A stretch of DNA of 64,000 nucleotides, taken from positions 1 through 64,000 of the forward strand of contig JAZOQB010000047.1 in assembly GCA_045655865.1 (NCBI GenBank), given 5' to 3'. The stretch comes from RGIG5579 sp045655865. GTDB taxonomy: Bacteria > Bacillota > Clostridia > Oscillospirales > SIG627. This document shows, in pieces, positions 1-7,912 of the stretch (position 1 is its first letter; each line of letters opens with the position of its first letter). The position numbers and the translations under genes are program-made. The notes under the pieces were generated by a model. It ran no database searches. It was not told the origin of the DNA and saw only the letters and a list, made by a program, of their open reading frames with translations.

Positions 1-1
1 A

Positions 2-46
2 ACACCTCTTGCAGAAATATATAAAACAGCTGAGCGTATCGATTGA
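2..46 (+). CDS. possible 3' end of an upstream gene (partial)
   Basis: The first bases can be read in frame 2 as a short tail, TPLAEIYKTAERID, followed by a TGA stop. It has a coding-like composition and could be the C-terminus of a gene lying left of the window. Fourteen residues are too few to identify it. Confidence 0.2.
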   Translation, partial: TPLAEIYKTAERID

Positions 47-64
47 CCAATTTGAAACTCTTTT

Positions 65-277
65 TTGTACGAAGCGACTCCGTCTCCCAAGTCATCCCTG
101 CAAAGAATCCAATTTGCGTTTTTCATGAAAAAATCCTTTCGTGAAATCTTCTGTTTTCGTGATCGTAATACGCCATCGTTCTTTGAGTATCCGAAATTTA
201 TTAAATCATATTTCCTTAAAAAGTCAAGTGATTTTATGCAATTATTTAGAGAAGTTTCAGAAAGATACAAAGACTGA
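65..277 (+). other. doubtful small ORF in an AT-rich intergenic stretch
   Basis: A 70-codon frame opens here with a TTG codon and no convincing ribosome binding site. The product is rich in Phe, Lys and Ser, has no domain I recognise, and ends before the promoter of the dehydrogenase gene. The stretch from base 47 to 306 is more AT-rich than its surroundings. It may be a remnant or plain non-coding DNA. I see nothing else in it. Confidence 0.15.
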
Positions 278-306
278 CTTTCCCTCCCATCCAAGATAAA
301 ACAAAC

Positions 307-336
307 TTGACAGAAAAGGAAACAATCGGTTATAAT
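307..336 (+). promoter_or_regulatory. sigma-A promoter of the dehydrogenase gene
   Basis: A perfect TTGACA at 307-312 and a perfect TATAAT at 331-336 are separated by 18 bp. Transcription should start near 343, about 42 bases before the ATG. AAGGAGG at about 372-378 is the ribosome binding site. Confidence 0.85.
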
Positions 337-384
337 GAGCCGGTCATAGAAATTTTCAGATAGATCAATTTAAGGAGGAATTCC

Positions 385-1512
385 ATGGGATATCAAGTAT
401 TCAGTTATGAAACGTTAAACCGTCTGTGTATGGATGCATTCCAGAAATTCGGTTTTTCGTCGGATGAGGCAAGAGTCATTACAGACGTGCTCCTCATGAG
501 CGATCTGTACGGCATTGAGAGTCACGGCATGCAGCGCATGTCACGCTATCACAAGAGCATTCAAAGAGGCCTGATCCACATCGACAGCAAGCCGGAAGTT
601 GTTTTTGAAACGCCGGTTTCTGCCGTCATCGACGGACACGACGGCATGGGCCAGGTCATTGGCCACAAGGCCATGGAAATGGCCATTGAAAAAGCAAAGG
701 CTGTGGGAATCGGTATGGTTTCCGTCCGCAATTCCAACCATTACGGCATCGCCGGGTACTATGCAAAATTAGCTTGCGATCAAGGCCTTATCGGTATTTC
801 CTGTACCAACACCAACCCGATCATGGTGCCCACCTATGGACGCACCGCCATGTTGGGAACCAACCCCATTGCGGTAGCAATGCCCGCAGAGCCTTACGAT
901 TTCTTCTTTGATGCTTCTACCACGGTTGTCACCCGCGGAAAGCTGGAAGTTTACAACAAACTGGGAAAAGCCATGCCAGACGGTTGGGCACTTGACAAAA
1001 ACGGTCATCCCTCCAACGATGCGGCGGAGGTGCTGAAAAACATTTCTGCTCACGAAGGCGGCGGAATTATGCCCCTGGGCGGCAGTACGGAACAGCTGGG
1101 CAGCCACAAGGGTTACGGATACGCCATGCTTTGCGAGATCTTTTCCGCAATCCTCTCTCTGGGACAAACCTCCAACAAGACCGGCCAGGGCGGAAAAGGA
1201 CTGATCTGCCACAGCTTTGTAGCGATCAACCCTGCCATTTTCGGAGACGCCGAAGCCATCAAAGATCATCTCTCCGCTTATCTGAAAGAGCTTCGCGAAG
1301 CTCCCAAGGCAGATGGCGCCAGCCGCATTTACACCCACGGCGAAAAAGAGATCGAAGCAGAAAAGAAGATGAGAACGGAAGGCATTCCCGTCAACGATAA
1401 CACGATGATCGAAGTGTGGGAGATGTGCCAGGATCTCAAGATGGACTTTTCCGAATACTTTGGCAACTACATGCCCCCCATTGAAAACGGTTTTAAGGGG
1501 AATTTCTTCTAA
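385..1512 (+). CDS. Ldh_2-family malate/L-lactate-type dehydrogenase
   Basis: The 375-residue protein belongs to the LdhA/MdhC-type NAD(P)-dependent oxidoreductases (Ldh_2 family), cytosolic enzymes that interconvert 2-oxoacids and 2-hydroxyacids such as malate, lactate, ureidoglycolate or sulfolactate. Family landmarks are the N-terminal substrate-loop region GIESHGMQR near residue 40, the catalytic-histidine segment SNHYGIAGYY near residue 118, the nucleotide-site stretch TNPIAVAMP near 165 and the GSHKGYGYAML segment near 236. The full family length is present. The start is fixed by a strong AAGGAGG seven bases upstream. The gene is monocistronic, with a consensus promoter and its own terminator, and its codon use suggests high expression. 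The substrate cannot be read from sequence; malate or lactate is the default. Confidence 0.85.
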   Translation: MGYQVFSYETLNRLCMDAFQKFGFSSDEARVITDVLLMSDLYGIESHGMQRMSRYHKSIQRGLIHIDSKPEVVFETPVSAVIDGHDGMGQVIGHKAMEMAIEKAKAVGIGMVSVRNSNHYGIAGYYAKLACDQGLIGISCTNTNPIMVPTYGRTAMLGTNPIAVAMPAEPYDFFFDASTTVVTRGKLEVYNKLGKAMPDGWALDKNGHPSNDAAEVLKNISAHEGGGIMPLGGSTEQLGSHKGYGYAMLCEIFSAILSLGQTSNKTGQGGKGLICHSFVAINPAIFGDAEAIKDHLSAYLKELREAPKADGASRIYTHGEKEIEAEKKMRTEGIPVNDNTMIEVWEMCQDLKMDFSEYFGNYMPPIENGFKGNFF

Positions 1513-1535
1513 AATCTAATACAAAAACAATAGAT

Positions 1536-1576
1536 GAAGCGGTGGAGCATATCTGCTCCACGGCTTCTTGTTTTTT
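1536..1576 (+). terminator. rho-independent terminator of the dehydrogenase gene
   Basis: A 14-bp stem with one mismatch (GAAGC...GGAGCA against TGCTCC...GCTTC), a four-base loop and a following T-rich run ending in TTTTTT. Confidence 0.8.
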
Positions 1577-1602
1577 AACACCTTTCCGTGCCAACTTCTT
1601 TA

Positions 1603-1646
1603 CATAAAAAAAGCCAAGAAGTCTCATGTTAGAAACTTCTTGGCTT
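1603..1646 (-). terminator. terminator of the oppA-type gene
   Basis: AAGCCAAGAAGT pairs with its complement across an 11-12 base loop. On the minus strand the stem is followed by a seven-T run. It faces the dehydrogenase terminator, so the two convergent genes are insulated. Confidence 0.8.
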
Positions 1647-1657
1647 GAAGAACATAT

Positions 1658-3385
1658 TTATTTTGCGGCTTTTTCTTTTTCTGCTTCTGCCGCAAGGTAG
1701 GCCTGGTTCTTCTCGGCGTAATTCTTCAGCGTAGCGTTGGTGAAGATGGTGTAACCGTAAGGACTGGTCTCAAGGCCTTTGAGCTCAGAAGAAGCCAGAT
1801 AAGAATGGCTGTAAAAGGTAAGTGCGATGGCGGGGCAATCTTCTGCCAAAATCTTTTCCACCTCAATCAGCTTCTGATTGCGCGCTTTCCGATCGGTCAG
1901 ATCCAGCACTTCATTCAGTAACGCTGTATAGGCATCGGAATGGTAGCCGGTCACGTGGGGCGACACGCCGGTGGAATCCTCATCCACAGAAACCACGTTT
2001 CCGCTATAGGCAGGAACAAACGGAGCCAGAGCTGCATAGGGATTGGTAGACAGGCCTTGATAATCCAATGCGATCACGTCGAAGTCGCCGGTGTAAAGAG
2101 CTTTCTCGTACTGCTCTACGGAAACACCACGCAAGCTGACGGAAAAGCCAAGGCTCTCCCAAACTCCCTTAGCGTACTGAGCCACCAGAGCGTCATAGGC
2201 TCTGTCAGAGCGATAAGTGATGGAGAAAGAACCGCCGGAAACGCCGGCCTGTGCGAGAAGTGCCTTGGCCGCAGCAGAATCGGCCGTGATAGAATAGACA
2301 TTGCCGGCCTCTTGGCGGAAACTCTTTTTCATAGTAGAGCCAGTGGCCGCATTGGTAACAAAACCGGTAGCAGCCTTACTGCCCATTCCAATGATGGAAG
2401 CGATCTCCTCGCGGCTCAAAGCCAAGCTCAAAGCCTTGCGGACTTTAGCGTCAGAGAGCGTCTTGTTCTGGCAATTAAAGAAATAGGTGTAGGAAGAGAG
2501 ACTGTCGGAAGTCTGAATTTTCTTTTGATTTGCTTCATAGGTCTCTTTGGTAAATCCGCCCACATAGTAGATCTCGCCACCGGTAAGGGATTGGATGGCA
2601 TCCTCCGGAGACTTCGAATAATTGGAGATCAGGCGGTAGGGCTTTACATATTGATTATAACCCTTCTCCGGTTCGGAATCCAAACGATAGTACTTGGAAA
2701 AATCCAGACGATACTCGCCATCTGCCTTCATGGATTTGACAGCGAATTGACCGTTGGTAGCGATATCGTTAGTATTGGTGGCCCAGACGTCTTCCTTGCC
2801 CTGGATGATGTCATCTCTCATGGGAACCAGAGAAGGGCTGGAGATGGCTTCCAAAAACAGTTCCGGGTCAATGGGCTTCTCAAGCTGAACCTCAATGGTG
2901 GTGGCGTTTTTAGAGGCAACGCCCAAATCGTCAATGGTCTTAAGACCGGCCTTTACATCTCTGGCATTCTTGATGTCATAGAGAAGTGCCGCTGCCGGGC
3001 TGTTCATCTCAGGCGAGAGAATACGCTTCCAAGCGTAGACAATATGATCGGCGGTGAGCACACGTCCGTCATTCCATTTTGAGGAAACAATGTCAATGTT
3101 GAGAAAATACTCTCCTCTTTCCTCGTTGTAATCCTGTTCGTATTTACTGATCAACAAGGGTTCAATTTTGCCGGAAGAGGTCACCTGAGTCAAGCTCTCG
3201 TAGACCAGACCGGACACTTTGACAAAGTCTTTGTCATAAATCATTCTTGTGGGATCCAGGTTGGTCTGGGGAGTGGCAAGATACATGGGAATAATAGAAC
3301 CCATATCGCTCATATCCACGCTACAGGAAACCAAAGACACCGAGAGCATTGCTACCAAAAGCAAGCACGCAACTAGCTTTTTCAT
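1658..3385 (-). CDS. oligopeptide ABC transporter substrate-binding lipoprotein (OppA-like)
   Basis: This is an SBP_bac_5 extracellular solute-binding protein that captures peptides, or a related solute, for an ABC importer. It has 575 residues. The N-terminus is a lipoprotein signal: a basic MKK, a hydrophobic stretch, and a lipobox ending SLVSC, so it should be anchored to the outer face of the membrane by Cys22. The body shows family features, including the segment with WNDGR (where the ligand cavity begins) and a domain ending in Arg/Lys-rich helices. An AGGAGG site lies upstream of the ATG, with a good promoter. No permease or ATPase genes flank it, so it must work with a transporter encoded elsewhere. 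A role as an orphan receptor or in pheromone sensing is possible. Confidence 0.85.
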   Translation of the reverse strand: MKKLVACLLLVAMLSVSLVSCSVDMSDMGSIIPMYLATPQTNLDPTRMIYDKDFVKVSGLVYESLTQVTSSGKIEPLLISKYEQDYNEERGEYFLNIDIVSSKWNDGRVLTADHIVYAWKRILSPEMNSPAAALLYDIKNARDVKAGLKTIDDLGVASKNATTIEVQLEKPIDPELFLEAISSPSLVPMRDDIIQGKEDVWATNTNDIATNGQFAVKSMKADGEYRLDFSKYYRLDSEPEKGYNQYVKPYRLISNYSKSPEDAIQSLTGGEIYYVGGFTKETYEANQKKIQTSDSLSSYTYFFNCQNKTLSDAKVRKALSLALSREEIASIIGMGSKAATGFVTNAATGSTMKKSFRQEAGNVYSITADSAAAKALLAQAGVSGGSFSITYRSDRAYDALVAQYAKGVWESLGFSVSLRGVSVEQYEKALYTGDFDVIALDYQGLSTNPYAALAPFVPAYSGNVVSVDEDSTGVSPHVTGYHSDAYTALLNEVLDLTDRKARNQKLIEVEKILAEDCPAIALTFYSHSYLASSELKGLETSPYGYTIFTNATLKNYAEKNQAYLAAEAEKEKAAK

Positions 3386-3435
3386 TGAAAATAACCTCCT
3401 AAACGGTACACACCAATACCAGTATACTACAGATC

Positions 3436-3464
3436 ATTATATCATAAAATAATAAAAGAATCAA
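3436..3464 (-). promoter_or_regulatory. sigma-A promoter of the oppA-type gene
   Basis: On the minus strand TTGATT (3464-3459) and TATAAT (3441-3436) are 17 bp apart. A second TATACT lies about 10 bases downstream of the first -10. Confidence 0.7.
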
Positions 3465-3541
3465 GCCGGATTCGGAGAAATCGCAAATTCTTTCTATTGC
3501 ACAATCAAATAAAATAATCCTTATGCTAATTGAACAAAAAG

Positions 3542-4324
3542 TCAAGAAAAATCAATGATTTCGCCCCCTAGCGGTTCACAAATTGCACACACTTGCAATT
3601 CGGGGGAAAGTGCCATGAGAGCTTCATAAAAGAGCTGGGGCGCTTGATTTTCCGAGGCGTGATGACCACAGTCAATCACGGTCATTCCCATTTCAACCGC
3701 TTCCTGTACCCCGTGATAACTCAGGTCTCCTCCTACAAAAGCATCGGCGCCGTGAGACAGGGCGGGCGCGATCAAATCTTTTCCCGATCCACAGCAAAAA
3801 CCCACTTTTTGTATGTCAAGACCTGCAGAGTAAAGCCTGACCGGAGCACACAGTGTCTCCGAGACACGGCGTGCAAAGTCCTCGGGTGACATCTTTCCGG
3901 GCAGAGTACCGATCCCTCCAATATACGGTTCCTCTTCCAAAAGTACCACGTCTCTTTCCGGCAAGATCCCCAAAGACTTGGCAAAGTGATCCCCCAGACC
4001 GCCAACCGCACCGTCAAAACGCGTGTGAAGCGAGATCAATGAGATCCCAGCGCCCAGAAGCAGAAGGATCTTCTGCCCAACCAGCGTATCCTCGTTGATC
4101 GATTGGAGAGGCTTAAAAATCAAGGGATGGTGACTGACGATCAGATCACAGCCTTGTGAAATGGCGTTTTCGATTACCGAAAAGGTAACGTCAAGACAGG
4201 TGATCACGCGCTTGACCTCCCGATCCCGATCCGGGCAAAGAAGAAGTCCGTCGTGATCCCAAGCACAGCTGCGCTCTTTGGGATACAGAGCATTAAAATA
4301 GGCCTCGATTTCACGAATCTTCAT
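3542..4324 (-). CDS. NIF3-like dinuclear metal centre protein (GTP cyclohydrolase 1 type 2 homologue)
   Basis: A 260-residue member of the NIF3/YqfO family, which forms toroidal hexamers with a two-metal site. The cellular function is still poorly defined, and the 'GTP cyclohydrolase type 2' label is by homology only. Visible metal-site motifs are SHHPLIFKP near residue 65 and SLHTRFDGA near 100; the C-terminal DCGHHASE near 218 matches the end of the family. It has the short form, without the PII/CutA-like insert of the longer Bacillus type. Its start overlaps the trmK stop by four bases (ATGA), the pairing seen in many Firmicutes (yqfN-yqfO), so the two are translationally coupled. It is the last gene of the long minus-strand train, and I see no clear terminator after it. 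Confidence 0.88.
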   Translation of the reverse strand: MKIREIEAYFNALYPKERSCAWDHDGLLLCPDRDREVKRVITCLDVTFSVIENAISQGCDLIVSHHPLIFKPLQSINEDTLVGQKILLLLGAGISLISLHTRFDGAVGGLGDHFAKSLGILPERDVVLLEEEPYIGGIGTLPGKMSPEDFARRVSETLCAPVRLYSAGLDIQKVGFCCGSGKDLIAPALSHGADAFVGGDLSYHGVQEAVEMGMTVIDCGHHASENQAPQLFYEALMALSPELQVCAICEPLGGEIIDFS

Positions 4325-5043
4325 AAAAAATCCTCCAGCAAAGCAAACAGGGCCGCCTCTTCCCTTTCCTCGGAATCAGTGGGTTTTCCCGCTTTTCTTT
4401 TTCCGTCAATTTTCGACTTTAATTGTGAAAGAAGGTGAGAAAAGTATTTTTTTACAGCTTCTTCCCGAAGCGTTGGCAAAAACTCCCCTAAAAAATAAAA
4501 ATCTTCTTCCCTGGGGCGAGGTTTGCCGTCGTATCGAGCAAAAAAGATCAAAAAGGTTTTCTTATTTTCTAAAACCACCCGCTCCTTTTCTACACGAAAA
4601 CCATTCTCATAGAGAAAGCGGCGCAGATGGCGCACACGGCTCATGGGCTGCAAAGCAAAAAAGGATCCAACCGGTAAATTGGAAAGCTCGCGAGAAAGAA
4701 TGCCGGCAATGGTTTCCCCACCCATTCCTGCAATCACATATGCATCGGGGGCATGCGGGATCAGACCTTGGAGTCCATCGGTCAAAAAGAAGTTTGCACG
4801 ATGACCCAAGCCTGCCTCTTCCAGCGCACTTTTTGCCCGGTCAAGAGGGAGTGGATGAATGTCACTGATTAGAACTCGACGGCACAGATCGTGTTGTAAT
4901 AAATAAAGAGGGAGCGATCCGTGGTCGGACCCGATATCGCACACCACGCCCCCAAGTGGAAGGCTTTCCGCAATGGCGGAAAGCCTTTCGGATAAAGGGG
5001 TCTGCCGTGCTTTTTCCCGATTACTTTCCGGCAAGATAGGCAT
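4321..5043 (-). CDS. trmK: tRNA (adenine(22)-N1)-methyltransferase TrmK
   Basis: This class I SAM-dependent methyltransferase methylates N1 of A22 in tRNA. The open frame runs further upstream, but that stretch overlaps the DUF1858 gene and does not resemble the family. I chose the ATG at 5043 (protein beginning MPILPESNREK), giving 240 residues, close to the 238 of Bacillus YqfN. The SAM-binding motif VCDIGSDHGSLP lies near residue 30, YVIAGMGGETI near 100, and the FALQPMSR segment near 125, all as in TrmK. The start overlaps the end of the DUF1858 gene by 23 bases and the stop overlaps the NIF3 start, so translation is coupled through three genes. The Shine-Dalgarno for this start is weak. 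Confidence 0.87.
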   Translation of the reverse strand: MPILPESNREKARQTPLSERLSAIAESLPLGGVVCDIGSDHGSLPLYLLQHDLCRRVLISDIHPLPLDRAKSALEEAGLGHRANFFLTDGLQGLIPHAPDAYVIAGMGGETIAGILSRELSNLPVGSFFALQPMSRVRHLRRFLYENGFRVEKERVVLENKKTFLIFFARYDGKPRPREEDFYFLGEFLPTLREEAVKKYFSHLLSQLKSKIDGKRKAGKPTDSEEREEAALFALLEDFL

Positions 5044-5224
5044 TGATCTTCTCGACCAAAGCATCGGCATCGGTTCCATGAACGGCGCAGGCCTGGGCAA
5101 TGGATTCTCCCCGGGAAGCAGGGCAGCCAAGGCAGTGCATACCGATCTCAAAGAAAAACTGGGCAGTTCCCTGATCTTGATCCAGGATGTCGCCAATGAT
5201 GCTTTCTTTTGTAACAGCGGTCAT
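5021..5224 (-). CDS. DUF1858 domain protein
   Basis: A complete 67-residue stand-alone DUF1858 domain. Its hallmark is the cysteine motif HCLGCPAS near residues 30-37, after a helix beginning TKESIIGDIL. Related domains are found fused to hybrid-cluster and iron-sulphur proteins and as small 'disulfide oxidoreductase-like' proteins in anaerobes. A redox or metal-linked role is plausible but unproven. A good AAGGAG site precedes the ATG. It sits 23 bases downstream of the degenerate P-type ATPase gene and overlaps trmK, so all three are probably made from one message. Confidence 0.85.
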   Translation of the reverse strand: MTAVTKESIIGDILDQDQGTAQFFFEIGMHCLGCPASRGESIAQACAVHGTDADALVEKINAYLAGK

Positions 5225-5247
5225 TTCTTTTCTCCTTTTCTAAAATT

Positions 5248-7893
5248 TTATGATTCACGCACAATTGCGGAGTCATCATCTTTTTTCAATGCTTTCATCC
5301 ATTCCAACATTCCCGATGGCAAAATGGACAGTAAAATGGCAAACAACAAGATCCAAAAGCTATATCCCGATCCAGTGGCTTCCCCAAGCCACAGCCGGGT
5401 CAAGGGAGTGACGGTGAAAAGGGCGGCAAAGAGCGCAGAGGACAGAAAGGTTATCAGGCCGCACCGGCCAATATCTTTCAGATGTGAAAACAGGGAATGA
5501 TCAAATTTCATCACAAGAGAAACAAAATAGGATGAAAAAATAAAGGTGATCAAAGCAGCCCCGGAACCGACAGTGTCACTACCGGAAGCGTAACGGGCAA
5601 TTTGCCGGGAAAGCATAACGCAAAGCGCCTGAGTTGTTCCTGCAATCATAGGATTTACAAGAAGAACCTGGAGAGAGGCCACGCGATCATCCTGAATTGC
5701 TCCCTTATTGTCCTCAAGTCGCGGACCGGGCAGACGATGAAAGATGTTCATTCCGGCAGGGATACACACTCCCAATCCCATCAGCACCATGGGGAGAAGG
5801 GCAAACGGTGCGGATCCATCTGCGGCAAAGCCGATGAAAACAGAAAGCATCAGGGCGATCTGGATCAAGAGGGCGTATTGCATAATGTGAACAATATTCC
5901 GATAAAGGATCCGCGCCCAATTGATACAAAGGGGCACCAATTCGTATTTTTTCTCCTTCACCAGAACGTCGGCGTTTTGCCGTACCGCATTTTGCTTTTC
6001 TTCCACATCTACCACAGAAATATCCGATTCCATTTGCGGAAGAGTGTCGTAGAGTCCGCCGGTGAGCGAGATGGTAATGTCACCGTTATCCTTGTGGTAT
6101 TTTACGATACTCTGTTTTTCTTCTGCCGGAAAGCCGCAGAAGGCCTTGTATTTTTCTATATCCGCTACAAAAACGCCCCGGTCCATTCTCTCATACGTCT
6201 GGAAAGAAAGGGCGTACTGATGGTCCCCTTCACCGATGATGGAAACGCTTTTAGAAAGAGCAGACACTGTCTCAGGATAATCGTCGGTAAGAAGGTAGGT
6301 TTGAATTCCTGATTTCTGACAGGTGTTCACCGCTTTTGCCGAATCAGCACTGATGGGTGTCGTTAAGCCAAACATACCCAGATACACCATATCCCGGCAC
6401 AAAGATCTTTGATCGCCGGTGGAAGGAGAGGCAATCTCAAGCACCGCCACCGCAAAAATGCGTTCACACATTCCGGCAAGATGACGGGCGTTAGCACGGA
6501 TGGCATCCCGCAAGGGCCGGGTAAGGGGATACCTCTCGCCTCCCTTTTCCATTTGACCGCAGCATGGAAGGACCAAATTTGGATTTCCACGAATGATGAG
6601 ACGATAGGAGCCTTCTTTCATCACCAGAGCACAGGAATAGCCGCGCCGAAGATCAAAATCATAACGGTTAATCGAAAGAAATTCTTTATCCAAACGGCGC
6701 TTTTGCAGTCCGATGGATGCTGCCGCAGAAAGCAAAGCCCGCTCGGCTTTCCACTCTTCACGGCGCCCGAGATAATATTCCCTTTTACTTTGAGCCAAAA
6801 GAAGATTTTCCAAAAGAGGCGCCGCCATTTTCGGCTCCTCTTTAAAGTCATAGATCTCATCCCCCAGATAGTAAGCATTTGCCAGAGGGTGGGAGTAGAA
6901 CAGATAGTCGCTGGAATTGACAAACACGCAATTTGCATCGCAAAGCCGATCCACAACACCCGGATTTCTAAGAACCACACCCCGTTCAAAGAGCTTTCCT
7001 GTCATATAGGCAATAGCAAAGTCGGAGAGATGTTCCATGGCATCGGGAAACGCGGCAATGACCATGGCCGTCACGTAATGGAACGTGCCGAAAGCGTTCT
7101 GCCCACGAAATACACCAAAAGCAAAAAGGAAAAAGCAGACCAGAACCCAAACCAGGGAAATCTGTCTTTTCAGGTCCATGGCCGTTTCATAGATCCGAGG
7201 AATGGTGGTGTTTTGCCGGGAAATGGTAAAATTTTGATTGTCAAAAATATCCCGGCCGGTATTGCATACGATCACCTTGGCATTTCCATGCAAGATCACA
7301 CTTCCGGCAAAGAGGATACATTCAAAGTACGGATAACCGCTCTCTTGATCTTCTACTTCCTCATGGCTGCGTTTAAATACCGGAACACGCCGACCGGTCA
7401 CGCTGGCTTCCAAAATTTTCAGCGCCCCATGCTTTAAAATGATTCCGTCACACGGCATGATATCGCCTTTTTCCAAAAGGAGAAGGTCTCCGGGAACCAG
7501 CTCGCTCTTGGCTACGGAAATCACCTTTCCGGCGCGGCGGACATGGTATTTGCTGCGAGAAAACTTTTCTACTTTTTTCTTGACACGGGAAACGTAAACG
7601 TGTGTCCCTAAGACAAAAGAAGAGTACAGGAAAACTACGGCGAGGATCGCCGCAAGAGAAGATAGATTCCGATTTTCCAGATAGTCGAAAAAGCTGACCA
7701 AAAGAAAGAGAATCATCATAATATCGCCAAAGATCTTCTTGATAAGATCCGATGCGGTATTCTTCTTTTCAAAGAGAATATTTTCCCCAAATTCCCGGCG
7801 ATTTCGCAAAACCTGTTCCCCGGTCAATCCCAGGTCCAGGTCGGTTCCGAGAACGCTTTGAAGCCTATCCAGCCCCACTTCCAGTAGATTCAT
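5248..7893 (-). CDS. P-type ATPase homologue lacking all catalytic motifs (pseudo-P-type ATPase)
   Basis: The 881 residues follow the plan of a P2-type (calcium/cation) pump: an N-terminal cation-ATPase domain (1-45), two membrane helices (53-95), an actuator domain, helices near 245-290, a cytoplasmic phosphorylation/nucleotide region (300-650) and six C-terminal helices (660-865). The catalytic signatures are gone. TGES of the actuator is TGRR (166-169), PEGLP in helix 4 is PDAME (283-287), the phosphorylated DKTGT is replaced by NSSDYLF (326-332), KGAPE is RGNPN (435-439), TGD is TDD (536-538), and the GDGVNDAP loop is TGGLYDTLP (611-619). The frame is intact with no stops, so it is not simple decay. 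It probably cannot hydrolyse ATP by the usual cycle. A scaffold, sensor or lipid role is conceivable; the function is unknown. Confidence 0.85.
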   Translation of the reverse strand: MNLLEVGLDRLQSVLGTDLDLGLTGEQVLRNRREFGENILFEKKNTASDLIKKIFGDIMMILFLLVSFFDYLENRNLSSLAAILAVVFLYSSFVLGTHVYVSRVKKKVEKFSRSKYHVRRAGKVISVAKSELVPGDLLLLEKGDIMPCDGIILKHGALKILEASVTGRRVPVFKRSHEEVEDQESGYPYFECILFAGSVILHGNAKVIVCNTGRDIFDNQNFTISRQNTTIPRIYETAMDLKRQISLVWVLVCFFLFAFGVFRGQNAFGTFHYVTAMVIAAFPDAMEHLSDFAIAYMTGKLFERGVVLRNPGVVDRLCDANCVFVNSSDYLFYSHPLANAYYLGDEIYDFKEEPKMAAPLLENLLLAQSKREYYLGRREEWKAERALLSAAASIGLQKRRLDKEFLSINRYDFDLRRGYSCALVMKEGSYRLIIRGNPNLVLPCCGQMEKGGERYPLTRPLRDAIRANARHLAGMCERIFAVAVLEIASPSTGDQRSLCRDMVYLGMFGLTTPISADSAKAVNTCQKSGIQTYLLTDDYPETVSALSKSVSIIGEGDHQYALSFQTYERMDRGVFVADIEKYKAFCGFPAEEKQSIVKYHKDNGDITISLTGGLYDTLPQMESDISVVDVEEKQNAVRQNADVLVKEKKYELVPLCINWARILYRNIVHIMQYALLIQIALMLSVFIGFAADGSAPFALLPMVLMGLGVCIPAGMNIFHRLPGPRLEDNKGAIQDDRVASLQVLLVNPMIAGTTQALCVMLSRQIARYASGSDTVGSGAALITFIFSSYFVSLVMKFDHSLFSHLKDIGRCGLITFLSSALFAALFTVTPLTRLWLGEATGSGYSFWILLFAILLSILPSGMLEWMKALKKDDDSAIVRES

Positions 7894-7912
7894 TTTGCCT
7901 CAATTTCAATAC

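Noticed and set aside
1940..3082. A 380-codon plus-strand frame opposite the oppA-type gene
   Set aside because: The minus-strand gene has a signal peptide, lipobox, ribosome binding site and family match; the plus-strand reading has none.
5044..5196. Extended N-terminus for TrmK
   Set aside because: It would lie wholly over the DUF1858 coding region, and the added residues do not resemble TrmK. A start at 5043 gives the family length.
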